Shown: in pieces, positions 17,545 to 24,945 of the stretch
Layout: the number at the start of each line of letters is the position of its first letter
How positions within the stretch are numbered: the first letter of the stretch is position 1
Origin: Nocardiopsis sp. NRRL B-16309
GTDB taxonomy: Bacteria > Actinomycetota > Actinomycetes > Streptosporangiales > Streptosporangiaceae
Reading direction: 5' to 3'
Assembly: GCF_001279585.1 (NCBI RefSeq)
Contig: NZ_LGEC01000098.1
Span: 1-45,789, forward strand
DNA: 45,789 nucleotides
Notes under the pieces: generated by a model
Told to the model about the DNA's origin: nothing
The model's input: the letters and a program-made list of their open reading frames with translations, nothing else
The model's database searches: none
Made by a program: the position numbers and the translations under genes

Positions 17545-18680
17545 GGGGTCTCCTTCAGGACGGCCATCGTGCGGCCCATCAGACCGGGCGCGTCGGCGTC
17601 ACGGACGCCGTCCAACTGCCACTGGCCGAGTTGCACGGACGCTTCGACCACGGTGCGGACTCGGTTGATCCGGCGTTCGTAGTAGCCGGTGAGCAGGTCG
17701 TCGAGAGAGCCCCGGCCCTGCTCCTCGCTCAGCATCTCGGCCAGCACGGAGGCGTCCTCCAGCGACATGGCCGCCCCCTGGGCGAGCGTGGGGGGACAGG
17801 CGTGGGCCGCGTCACCGAGCAGGACGACCCGGCCGCGGTGCCAGGAGCCCTCGACGAGCAGCCGGTCGAACCAGGTGTAGTTGACCTTGGCGGGGTCGGT
17901 GATGTTCGCTGCGATCTCCGGCCACGCACCCCCGTAGGGCGCTGCCAGCCGGCGCATCTCGTCGGCGTAGGAGGCCGGGTCGATGGAGGCGCGGTCGCGG
18001 TTGGCCTCGACGAGGTAGGCGTAGATGGTGTTCTTGCTGGTGGGGCAGTAGCCGGCGATGTAGCACGTTCCGCCGTAGGACAGGACCATGCGCTCCACGC
18101 CCTCGGGGCGGGGCGCGGGGACGCGCCAGATGGCCATGCCGGTCGGTTCGGGCTTGTCGCTGATGCCGATCATCGCGCGCGTGCGGGAATTGACGCCGTC
18201 GGCGGCGATGACGAGGTCGTAGCGGCCCTCGGTTCCGTCGCCGAACCGGGCGGTGACGCCGGACTCGTCCTGGACCAGTTCCTCGGCGGTGGTGCCGAGG
18301 CGTACCGCCGCCCCGCTCTCGCGAACGGCCTCACACAGAATCTCCTGGAGCCGGGGCCGCTGCATGCCGAAGATCGGGGGCAGGTCGTCCCCACCGGTGC
18401 GGCTGTCGTGCTGGACATGGAACACGGTCCCGTCGGGCGCGGCCAGGCCGACGGCGTCGACGGCGGAGCCGCTCTCCCGGACCTTGTCCCACACGCCCAC
18501 TTCACGCAGCACGCGCAGCGCGTTGCCCTGGAGGGTGATGCCGGAGCCGAGCACGTTCCAGTCGGGTTTGGCCTCGACCAGTTCCACGGCGATGCCCGCC
18601 CGCCGCAGCAGCACGGTCACGGCGTTGCCGGACGCGCCGCCGCCTAGGACGAGGACGGTGCGGGGGCGGGTGTCGTTCAT
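17541..18680 (-). CDS. FAD-dependent aromatic monooxygenase
   Basis: This 379-aa group A flavoprotein hydroxylase has an N-terminal Rossmann GxGxxG-type loop (VLGGGASGNA, residues 11-20), the DG motif (AADGVNSRTR, D161-G162) and the GD motif with FAD ribityl contact (VVLLGDAAHACPP, G289-D290). Such enzymes use NAD(P)H and O2 to add a hydroxyl to an activated aromatic ring in the cytoplasm. It would make the catechol cleaved by the dioxygenase encoded two genes downstream. It overlaps the amidohydrolase by 4 bases. The first loop reads GGGASG rather than the canonical GxGxxG, a common variant. The similarity is to salicylate/6-hydroxynicotinate-type hydroxylases, but the substrate is not determined. 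Confidence 0.88.
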   Translation of the reverse strand: MNDTRPRTVLVLGGGASGNAVTVLLRRAGIAVELVEAKPDWNVLGSGITLQGNALRVLREVGVWDKVRESGSAVDAVGLAAPDGTVFHVQHDSRTGGDDLPPIFGMQRPRLQEILCEAVRESGAAVRLGTTAEELVQDESGVTARFGDGTEGRYDLVIAADGVNSRTRAMIGISDKPEPTGMAIWRVPAPRPEGVERMVLSYGGTCYIAGYCPTSKNTIYAYLVEANRDRASIDPASYADEMRRLAAPYGGAWPEIAANITDPAKVNYTWFDRLLVEGSWHRGRVVLLGDAAHACPPTLAQGAAMSLEDASVLAEMLSEEQGRGSLDDLLTGYYERRINRVRTVVEASVQLGQWQLDGVRDADAPGLMGRTMAVLKETP

Positions 18681-18791
18681 GGGTTCTCCCTGAGGTGGTG
18701 CCGCGCGACTCCGAGCGGCAGAGGGGTGGCGGGGCGGGCGGGTGAAGGTGGCGTAGCCGTCCGGGCGCGGCCCGCCCGGCCGTCCAGGGCG

Positions 18792-19763
18792 TTACTTGAC
18801 GGCGATGGGATTCACCGGTGAGCCGACGGCCCCGGTGATGGGCAGCGGCGCGGCGGTGAGCCAGAACTCGTACCGGCCGTCGGCGGCGCAGTGCGCGGCG
18901 AGGGCGTCCAGGTCCCACATCTCGCCGATGAGCAGGCCGATGTGGGGGATGGCGACCTGGTGCAGGGGTTGGAAGGCGTGGTCGAACTCGTTGGGCCGCA
19001 CCTCGAAGCCCCAGGTGTCGGTGGCGATCCCGGCGATGTCGCTCCGGTGCAGCCAGCCGGCCGTGCCGAAGCTCAGCCCCGGCGCCGGTCCGCCCGCGTA
19101 GTCGCCCCAGCCTTCGCGACGGGCGCGGGCCAGCCGCCCGGTGCGCACGAGGACCAGGTCGCCACGACCGACGGTCACGCCGTGCGAGACGGCGGTTGCG
19201 GTCAGGTGCTCCTCGGTGATGGCGAAGCCGTCTGGCAGTTCGCCGTCCTGACCTGTGGCCAGGCCCACGTCGAGCAGTACGCCCCGCCCGGCGACGTGCG
19301 GAGCCATGTGCTCGATACCGGTGACCAGGTCGCCTTCGGAGGTGACGACCTCCTGCGCCGGGCGGCCGTTCCACGCCTTGCCGTGATCGAAGATGTGCCC
19401 GAGCCCGTCCCATTGGGTGGAGCACTGCAGGGGCATGGCGATCACGTCGTCGGCGCCGCCGAATCCGTGCGGAAAGCCCTGGCCGCCCAGGGCGGCGTCG
19501 GTGCCGGTGGCGAGCATGGTGTGCACAGGGTTCGTACGCCGACGCCAGCCCTTCTGCGGGCCGTCCATGTCGAAGGCCTGCGACAGGGAGAAGCTGACGC
19601 CGTCGCGGATCAGGGCCGCGCCCTCGCGCCGCTTGGCTTCGTCGAGGAGGTTCAGCGTGCCGATCACATCGTCCTCGCCCCAGCGGCCCCAGTTCGAGTA
19701 GGCCTTCGCGGCCTCGGCGATCGCCGCCTCGGGATCCGTGCGGTCGATACGACCGGCCGTCAT
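18792..19763 (-). CDS. Cyclase-family (kynurenine formamidase-like) hydrolase
   Basis: This 323-aa protein of the cyclase family (PF04199-like) is metal dependent and related to bacterial kynurenine formamidase, isatin hydrolase and lactone-opening enzymes. The long actinobacterial form is recognisable by the N-terminal NWGRWGEDDVIGTLN and by the metal/active-site stretch STQWDGLGHIF (Q117, D119, H123) in place of the HxGTHxD of short members. A C-terminal PHIGLLIGEMWDLDALA is also conserved. It overlaps FAH 2 by 4 bases. A 111-base gap precedes the monooxygenase. In this setting it would open an amide, lactone or cyclic intermediate. The presence of an ACMSD-like enzyme in the same cluster makes a tryptophan/anthranilate-like substrate conceivable but unproven. 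Confidence 0.85.
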   Translation of the reverse strand: MTAGRIDRTDPEAAIAEAAKAYSNWGRWGEDDVIGTLNLLDEAKRREGAALIRDGVSFSLSQAFDMDGPQKGWRRRTNPVHTMLATGTDAALGGQGFPHGFGGADDVIAMPLQCSTQWDGLGHIFDHGKAWNGRPAQEVVTSEGDLVTGIEHMAPHVAGRGVLLDVGLATGQDGELPDGFAITEEHLTATAVSHGVTVGRGDLVLVRTGRLARARREGWGDYAGGPAPGLSFGTAGWLHRSDIAGIATDTWGFEVRPNEFDHAFQPLHQVAIPHIGLLIGEMWDLDALAAHCAADGRYEFWLTAAPLPITGAVGSPVNPIAVK

Positions 19764-20764
19764 CGGTCCTTCTCCGCGACACAGCGGGTGCGCTGGGCGC
19801 CGAGGCCGGTGACCGAGCCGTCCATCACGTCGCCGTCGCGCAGCAGTCGGCCCCAGTGGATGCCGTTGCCGGCCGGGCTGCCGGTGAGAACGAGGTCGCC
19901 GGGGAGCAGCCGGCCGCTCTGGGAGATGTAGGAGATGATCCGTGCGACGTCGAAGACCATGTCCTTGGTGGACTCATCCTGCATGGTCTCGCCGTTGAGT
20001 TTCAGGGTGACCCGCAGGTCGGAGGGGTCCGCGATGGAGGCGGACGGGACGATCCACGGGCCGAGCGGGGTGAAGCCGGGGGCGTTCTTGCTGCGCAGCC
20101 AGTCGGTGCCGATCGGGGGCATGTCCCGGCGGAAGACGGTCGCGCGGTCGGTGAGGTCGTTGGCGATGGTGTAGCCGGCGACGTGGTCCAGCGCCTCTTC
20201 CACGGTGACCCGGTAGGTGGGGCGGGAGATCACCGCGGCCAGTTCCAGTTCCCAGTCGGGCTTCTCGGCCCAGGAGGGCAGCACTACGTCGTCGTAGGGG
20301 CCGCTGATCGTGGTCGGCAGTCCGATGAAGACGTACGGGAGGTCCTCGCTGGCCCGTTTGTCCATGACCGCCGCGATCTCGGCGCGGGCCTGCCCGGCAC
20401 TGCGCGGGTCGTCCGGGGCCCGGTGTGCGACTCCCAGGTCGATCACGTGCTGCCGGTAGTTCGCGCCGGACTGAAAGATCTGCCGGGGCTCGATGGGCGC
20501 GTGCACCGCCAGGTCCGCCAGTGGCCGCCAGCGGCCCGCCGGGTCACCGGCGAGGGTGTGCAGGCGTGGCAGCACCTCGTCCCAGTGCTCCAGGAGCGCG
20601 AGAGTGGTCAGCGCGGGTTCTTCCAGTGCCGTGCGCAGGTCGAGCACTCGGCCGTCCGGGGCCACGAGGCCCGGCCACCGGGCCTCGCCCGGTACTGAAA
20701 GGGTGCTGATGGCGAACGGCCCCGAGAAGGGAGCGAAGGGTGCCGACGCGGCTGCGGATTTCAC
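19760..20764 (-). CDS. Fumarylacetoacetate hydrolase (FAH) family protein 2
   Basis: This 334-aa FAH-fold enzyme has metal ligands E172 and E174 (DWELELAAVI) and D203 (YTIANDLTDR), and the ending SGRLLPGDLVLTGSPAGNG. It starts at a GTG (20762-20764) preceded by GGGAGGA. It is the first gene of the minus-strand cluster and faces the lysR gene across a 129-base divergent promoter. The N-terminal 90 residues form the usual small domain. It is only distantly related to FAH 1, so two hydrolytic or decarboxylating steps of this class seem to occur in the pathway. A decayed copy of its promoter and start region lies downstream of lysR, with the start codon changed to GGG. Confidence 0.87.
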   Translation of the reverse strand: MKSAAASAPFAPFSGPFAISTLSVPGEARWPGLVAPDGRVLDLRTALEEPALTTLALLEHWDEVLPRLHTLAGDPAGRWRPLADLAVHAPIEPRQIFQSGANYRQHVIDLGVAHRAPDDPRSAGQARAEIAAVMDKRASEDLPYVFIGLPTTISGPYDDVVLPSWAEKPDWELELAAVISRPTYRVTVEEALDHVAGYTIANDLTDRATVFRRDMPPIGTDWLRSKNAPGFTPLGPWIVPSASIADPSDLRVTLKLNGETMQDESTKDMVFDVARIISYISQSGRLLPGDLVLTGSPAGNGIHWGRLLRDGDVMDGSVTGLGAQRTRCVAEKDR

Positions 20765-20900
20765 GGAGATGTCCTCCCGATTGCGGTGTCACCAGTCTGG
20801 CCTGTAACTTTTCATCTGGGAAATAGATTCCCCGGATATCGGCATCCAGGTGGCAAATGCCAGCATGCTTCCGGCAGGGAAATGGGACGCTTCATGAATC
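20757..20900. promoter_or_regulatory. Divergent lysR / FAH2 promoter-operator, intact copy
   Basis: This intergenic stretch separates the divergent GTG of FAH 2 and ATG of lysR. It contains AATAGATTCCCCGGATAT (about 20822-20839), a T-N11-A type partial dyad typical of LysR binding sites, and ribosome sites for both genes. An inverted copy at 21941-22087 keeps the same blocks, including the ATATCC/ATCTATTT segment, which supports their being the regulatory elements. Confidence 0.6.
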
Positions 20901-21829
20901 TGGCAAGCCTCGACCTCAACCTCGTCGTCGCCCTGCGCGCCCTCCTGGAGGAGCGCAACGTCACCAATGCGGGCCGATGCATCGGGCTCAGCCAGCCCGC
21001 CATGAGCGCCGCCCTGGCACGGCTGCGCCGCCACTTCAACGACGAACTGCTCTCCCGGGAGGGCGGACACTACGAACTGACCGCCCTCGGCCTGGCCCTC
21101 TTCGACCGCACCGCCACGGCCTGTGACCTGCTGGAGCGCGTCTTCGGCAGCCAGACCGACTTCGACCCCGCGCACGAGGAACACGAGTTCACTCTGATCT
21201 CCTCCGACTACGCGGTGGCCGTCTTCGGTGCCGAACTGGCCCGCACCGTCCACGCCGAGGCACCAGGCATCCGGCTCCGGTTCAAACAGGCACCGACGGA
21301 ATTCATCGACAACACCGGGTCGCTGCTGAGCACCGCCGACGGGCTACTGATGCCACACGGCATCGTCAGCGGCTTCCCCACGGTCGAGCTCTACCGGGAC
21401 CGCTGGGTCTACCTCGTCGCCGACGACAACCCCGAGGTCGGCGAGCACCTCACCCTCGACGATCTGGCCCGCCTGCCGTGGGTGACGTACCAGCGCACCT
21501 ACGATGCGCCCGCCGCCCGCCAGATCGGCATGCTCGGAATCGAGCCGCACGTGGAGGTCTCCGTCGACAGTTTCCAGCTGATGCCCTTCCTGGTCGCCGG
21601 CACCCGCAGAGTGGCCCTCATCCAGGGACGTCTCGCCGAGCTGCTGGACAGACTCGCCCCCGTACGCGTCATGGAAGCGCCCTACGACGCCGTACCGCTC
21701 CGGGAGACCCTGTTGTGGCACCCGGTGCACACGCACGACGCGGCGCACATCTGGCTGAGGGAGACGGCGGCCCGGGTCGCCGAGGCCGTGGAGGCCGGGC
21801 GGCCCACGGACTCCGCTCCTCCGAGTTGA
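20894..21829 (+). CDS. LysR-family transcriptional regulator of the catabolic cluster
   Basis: From the ATG at 20894 the protein is 311 aa, the usual LysR length. An upstream in-frame start would add 36 residues that do not fit the family, so it is rejected. The N-terminal winged helix-turn-helix (residues 4-62; NVTNAGRCIGLSQPAMSAAL) is followed by a periplasmic-binding-like effector domain (about 90-300). The domain resembles the NodD/PcpR/LinR branch that responds to aromatic compounds. It is divergent from the six-gene catabolic cluster and very probably activates it in the presence of the aromatic substrate or an intermediate. Decayed DNA resembling its own promoter follows 110 bases after its stop codon. 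Confidence 0.88.
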   Translation: MNLASLDLNLVVALRALLEERNVTNAGRCIGLSQPAMSAALARLRRHFNDELLSREGGHYELTALGLALFDRTATACDLLERVFGSQTDFDPAHEEHEFTLISSDYAVAVFGAELARTVHAEAPGIRLRFKQAPTEFIDNTGSLLSTADGLLMPHGIVSGFPTVELYRDRWVYLVADDNPEVGEHLTLDDLARLPWVTYQRTYDAPAARQIGMLGIEPHVEVSVDSFQLMPFLVAGTRRVALIQGRLAELLDRLAPVRVMEAPYDAVPLRETLLWHPVHTHDAAHIWLRETAARVAEAVEAGRPTDSAPPS

Positions 21830-21940
21830 GGATGGCCGACCCCTTCAACGGCACGACACCCTCGCGATGCCCGTACCCGGCCGCCCCGGCGACGCGGCCG
21901 GTGTGCGGTCGGGCTGGAGCCGCCTGTGATGGTGTTGCCT

Positions 21941-22087
21941 GATTCATGAAGCCTCCCGGTTCCCCATCGGAAGCGCGCGGTCATTTGTCACCTCGATGCA
22001 TATATCCGGGTCATCTATTTTCCAGGGCACAAGCGACAGGCCGATCTCATGGCACCACAACCGGAGGACGTCTCCGGGAAATCCATT
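21941..22087. repeat. Inverted, decayed second copy of the lysR/FAH2 promoter region
   Basis: Read on the plus strand, this stretch aligns almost without gaps, at roughly three-quarters identity, to the reverse complement of 20757-20900. Shared landmarks are GATTCATGAAGC (lysR start side), CGGAAGC, CATTTG-CACCT, ATATCCGGG, ATCTATTT, ACAGGCC and GGAGGACxTCTCCG-GAAATCC (FAH start side). The FAH start codon GTG is GGG here. The lysR-side ATG persists but opens into unrelated sequence. No gene homologous to either neighbour survives next to it. Confidence 0.75.
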
Positions 22088-22348
22088 CATTTGCGCACTG
22101 CCGAGGCGGCTCGCACCGAATTCACGGTCCCCGGATCAGCGTGAAACTCAACGGCGGGACCAACGGCATCCGCTCCTTCGCCCCGCGCCGGGAGTGATCA
22201 CACCGCGGCGACGGCGTGCCATGCGGCGGACCTGCGCGTGGCCGCGTCCAGTCCGGTGGCCGCCTCGCCGAGCACGAACCCCGCGTCCAACGCGGCCAAG
22301 GCGTCATCGGAGCGCAGGCGGGCGCGATCAGGACACTGGAGGGGGCGC
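22088..22348. other. Stretch between promoter relic and ferredoxin, no confident gene
   Basis: On the minus strand a short frame ending with TGA at about 22198-22200 reads SDDALAALDAGFVLGEAATG, then LDAATRRSAAWHAVAAV. Its composition is coding-like but it lacks a start and a family. It may be the tail of a gene lost between the ferredoxin and the promoter relic. Nothing else is recognised. Confidence 0.4.
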
Positions 22349-22555
22349 TCACGCGCCCTCCTCGATGTGGATGGCGGCTGCCGGGCACACGCTCGCGGAC
22401 TCGCGCACGCCCGCGTACAGCGGCTCGGCCGGTGTCTCCTCGAGCAGGATCACGATCCCGTCGTCGTCGCGCTGGTCGAACACCTCCGGTGCGATCAGCA
22501 CGCACTGTCCGGCGCCGCAGCACCTGTCCTCGTCCACACGAACCCTCATAGTCAT
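22349..22555 (-). CDS. 3Fe-4S ferredoxin, P450 redox partner
   Basis: This 68-aa Streptomyces-type ferredoxin has the cluster ligands C12 or C13 and C18 (RCCGAGQC) and C57 (SVCPAAAI). The middle cysteine of a 4Fe-4S motif is replaced, as usual for the 3Fe-4S P450 ferredoxins (SuaB/SoyB-like). It transfers electrons from a ferredoxin reductase to the P450 encoded 46 bases upstream in the same direction. The start ATG at 22553-22555 lies just after a GGAAAGGAAGGC ribosome site. No ferredoxin reductase gene is nearby, so a general cellular reductase must serve. Confidence 0.92.
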   Translation of the reverse strand: MTMRVRVDEDRCCGAGQCVLIAPEVFDQRDDDGIVILLEETPAEPLYAGVRESASVCPAAAIHIEEGA

Positions 22556-22601
22556 GCCTTCCTTTCCCTCCTGGTCGGTCGTGCCGGTCGGACCGGTCTC
22601 C

Positions 22602-23804
22602 CTACCAGGTGACCGGGAACTCGTGGATGCCGTAGACGAGGGCGTCGTCCTTGAAGGGCAGCTCCGCCACGGGCACGGCGGGCCGGATGTCGGGAATCCG
22701 GCGAAGCAGGGTGTCGATGACGATCTGCATCTCCAGCCGGGCCAGGTTCTGGCCCAGGCACTGGTGGGGCCCATATCCGAACGCGAGGTGGTTGCGGGCA
22801 CCGCGGTCGATGTCGAACCGGTCCGGGTCCTCGAACACCTCCGGGTCCCGGTTGCCGGTGTGGGCGAGGGGGAACACGCCCTCCCCGGCCGGGACGACCT
22901 TTCCGCCCACCTCGATGTCCTCGGTGGCGACCCTCCCGATCCCCTGTTCGGCGATCGTGAAGTAGCGCAGGAGCTCCTCCACAGCGCCGAGCGTCTTGCC
23001 CGGATTCCGGCGCAGCGCCTCCCGGGCCTCGTGGTCCTGCGACAACTGGAAGGTGCTCAGCGAGATCATGTTGGCCGTGGTCTCGTGCCCGGCGTTGAGC
23101 AGGAGGAAGGCCATGGCGACGAGGCCGAGGTGGTCAACGCCGCCCTGCTCGCGCTGACTGAGGATCTGGCGGCTGAGCAGGTCGTCTGCGGGCTCCTCCT
23201 CCTTGGCCTTGATGAGGCCGCTCACGTAGGTCAGGAGATCGATGACGGCCCGCTGCTTCTCCTCGGCGGTCGCGGTGTGGCTGACGATCGCCCCCGAGCG
23301 GGTCTGGAAGAAGTCGTGGTCGTCGTAGGGCACACCGAGCATCTCGCAGATGACCAGCGACGGCACGGGCAGCGACAGCGCCTGGACCAGGTCGACCGGA
23401 CGGGGCCCGGCCAGCATCGCGTCGATGCGCTCGTCCACGATCTCCTGGATACGCGGCCTGAGCTGGTTCATCCGCTTGACGGTGAACTCGCCGAGGACGG
23501 CGCGGCGGGCCGGTCCGTGCTCAGGCGGGTCCATCGAGATGAGCATCTGGGGCAGGGCGCCCTTCATGTCGACCTTCTCCGCTCCCGGCGTGGGGAGTTC
23601 AGGATGGTTCCGGTCGGAGCTGAAGCGGGTGTCGGCGAGCACGGCGCGGATGTCCTCGTGCCTGGTCACGACCCAGGCATCGCTGTGCTCGGAGAGCGCG
23701 ACCTTGGCGACGGGGTCCTTCTCCCGGAGTTCGACGTGCTCGGCGCGCGGAGCGTAGGGGCAGGTGCGAGCGGTGGGAAGAGTGGGAAGCGGTTCGGCGG
23801 TCAT
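22602..23804 (-). CDS. Cytochrome P450, CYP105-like
   Basis: This 400-aa soluble actinobacterial P450 has the I-helix oxygen-activation motif LLNAGHETTAN (A238-G239, E241-T242), the K-helix ExxR (E277-R280) and the heme loop FGYGPHQCLGQNLAR with ligand Cys349. The SMDPPEHGPARR segment (90-101) and overall pattern resemble the CYP105 family, which hydroxylates or demethylates many natural products and xenobiotics. It forms an operon with the 3Fe-4S ferredoxin. It may also supply a first oxidation for the neighbouring catabolic genes, though they are separated by the promoter relic. The upstream stretch carries inverted repeats consistent with TetR-type control. The family call is from memory of the motifs; the exact subfamily is open. 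Confidence 0.92.
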   Translation of the reverse strand: MTAEPLPTLPTARTCPYAPRAEHVELREKDPVAKVALSEHSDAWVVTRHEDIRAVLADTRFSSDRNHPELPTPGAEKVDMKGALPQMLISMDPPEHGPARRAVLGEFTVKRMNQLRPRIQEIVDERIDAMLAGPRPVDLVQALSLPVPSLVICEMLGVPYDDHDFFQTRSGAIVSHTATAEEKQRAVIDLLTYVSGLIKAKEEEPADDLLSRQILSQREQGGVDHLGLVAMAFLLLNAGHETTANMISLSTFQLSQDHEAREALRRNPGKTLGAVEELLRYFTIAEQGIGRVATEDIEVGGKVVPAGEGVFPLAHTGNRDPEVFEDPDRFDIDRGARNHLAFGYGPHQCLGQNLARLEMQIVIDTLLRRIPDIRPAVPVAELPFKDDALVYGIHEFPVTW

Positions 23805-23851
23805 ACGTCCTCCAGCGGCCTCATGCGGAAGATGTCCTTCCGCTTGTGAGT

Positions 23852-23902
23852 GACGCTATCAAAACGGAGGGTGCCCGTCCACTTTTCCGGAATGATAGCG
23901 TC
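23852..23902. promoter_or_regulatory. Candidate operator upstream of the P450 gene
   Basis: A perfect 9-bp inverted repeat GACGCTATC (23852-23860) / GATAGCGTC (23894-23902) encloses an imperfect inner dyad AAAACGGA ... TCCACTTTT (about 23861-23885). It lies 48-98 bases upstream of the P450 start. A decayed, divergently oriented TetR-like frame follows, the usual TetR/P450 arrangement. Confidence 0.5.
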
Positions 23903-23955
23903 CGGTTCCATGGGTGCTGGGAGAACGGACGCCCAGGCGACGAGGAGGGGACGGC

Positions 23956-24169
23956 ATGACGGCCGAGCCACAGCCGCCGCGGGCAGGAGGCGGGCACGCT
24001 CCGAGCCGACGTGGGCACGGGCGACGTGGTGCTCCTGGCCGCGCTCGTGATCATCGGCCTGCAGTCCACCGACCAGTCGATGACCGACGCCCAGCGCGAG
24101 CGGCCCCCTGCCGGACGAACCCCTCTCCAGCCAGGACCTCGAACCCCGCCCCTGACATGCCATCGATGA
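23956..24169 (+). pseudogene. TetR-family regulator remnant (internally deleted)
   Basis: An ATG at 23956 behind a strong GAGGAGGGG ribosome site opens into only about a dozen plausible codons. After a frame change the sequence reads SDVGTGDVVLLAALVIIGLQ, then STDQSMTDAQRER, a pattern often seen near the C-terminus of TetR repressors. It ends at TGA 24167-24169. The whole HTH and ligand domain appear deleted. It is divergent from the P450 gene, so it was probably its repressor. The family call rests on a short stretch. Confidence 0.35.
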
Positions 24170-24218
24170 CGCCGGCGGCGCTCGCGCCGACGCAGCATCG
24201 CGGAAGGCGCCCCGGTGG

Positions 24219-24563
24219 TCAGGCCCGTTCGCCCATGGCGGCCATCTGCTCACTCACGGCACGGAACCCCTGTTCGAAGGCGTGCAGGTCCTCCATGCGC
24301 AGGCCCATGTGGAGGTCGCCACGGAACGGGCGTGCCACCACCATGCGCCACACGACCGAGGCACCCCGCGGCGTGGCGTGGACGCGGTGGTCGTCGGGGT
24401 CCGACGTGCGCGCGGCGACACCCCGGGCCACGAGCCGGTCGAGCATGCCGGACTTCGACACCATGGAGACACCGAGCGAGGCGGCCAGGGCCTGTCGTCA
24501 GTCGCCGAGTTTGGCGAAGGCACGCAGTTTTCCGCAGATCACCGTGCTGATCCGCTGCTCATC
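24219..24563 (-). pseudogene. MarR-family regulator remnant
   Basis: The minus-strand frame reads ALAASLGVSMVSKSGMLDRL, then VARGVAARTSDPDDHRVHAT, the recognition helix and beta-wing (DPDDHR) of a MarR-type winged helix, and continues to a stop at 24219. An in-frame TGA (24498-24500) interrupts it where the first helix of the HTH should lie. The sequence upstream of the stop (ISTVICGKLRAFAKLGD) could be its N-terminal helix. The DNA-binding core is therefore broken. No intact target gene adjoins it. Confidence 0.5.
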
Positions 24564-24657
24564 TCCTGCGCATCCAATGGTGCTCCATGTGGTGTGTCCT
24601 GCGTTCTTCGGAGTCGGATTTCTGGAGCCTGGGACCACGTGACCTCGAGGAGGCATC

Positions 24658-24740
24658 GTGGGACGTCGTGGATACCCCGCCGAGTTCCGTCGCAGGGTCT
24701 TGGACCTGGTCCAGTCCGGGCGCAGCGTCGCCGACGTGGT
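24658..24740 (+). pseudogene. IS3-type transposase OrfA, N-terminal remnant
   Basis: After a CGAGGAGG ribosome site, a GTG (24658) starts GRRGYPAEFRRRVLDLVQSG, then RSVADVV. This is the opening of the HTH of an IS3-family OrfA, in which the predicted DNA-binding helix would come next. The similarity ends after about 27 codons and the sequence runs into the promoter region of the siderophore genes. It is a truncated element end. Confidence 0.6.
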
Positions 24741-24868
24741 TCCGGTCCTTCCGCTCGCCCGGCCCCCGCCTCCCGGCGCAGCGCGCGTTCCGATCGACCG
24801 CCCGGCCTCGCAGCTGCTGTGTGGCCTGTCCCTCACCTGTTATCCCTGGAAACTTCTTCCCTGGAAAG

Positions 24869-24887
24869 CAAGGTTAGGCTAACGTAA
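24869..24887. promoter_or_regulatory. DtxR/IdeR-type iron box
   Basis: CAAGGTTAGGCTAACGTAA matches the DtxR/IdeR consensus TTAGGTTAGSCTAACCTAA at 16 of 19 positions, with the central dyad GTTAGGCTAAC intact. It lies 59 bases before the start of the siderophore-binding protein gene. It predicts repression of the importer when Fe(II) is plentiful. Confidence 0.85.
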
Positions 24888-24945
24888 CTCCATCCCAAGG
24901 CGGTCGTGCGCGGGTCCACGGACCCGGAGGAAAAAGGACGAATCA

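Noticed and set aside
20786..20893. Earlier start for lysR adding 36 residues
   Set aside because: The added residues lie in the promoter block that is duplicated at 21941-22087 and do not resemble a LysR N-terminus; the ATG at 20894 gives the standard family start.
21996..23849. 617-residue plus-strand frame
   Set aside because: Antisense to the P450 and ferredoxin, whose motifs are unambiguous; no family features in the frame itself.
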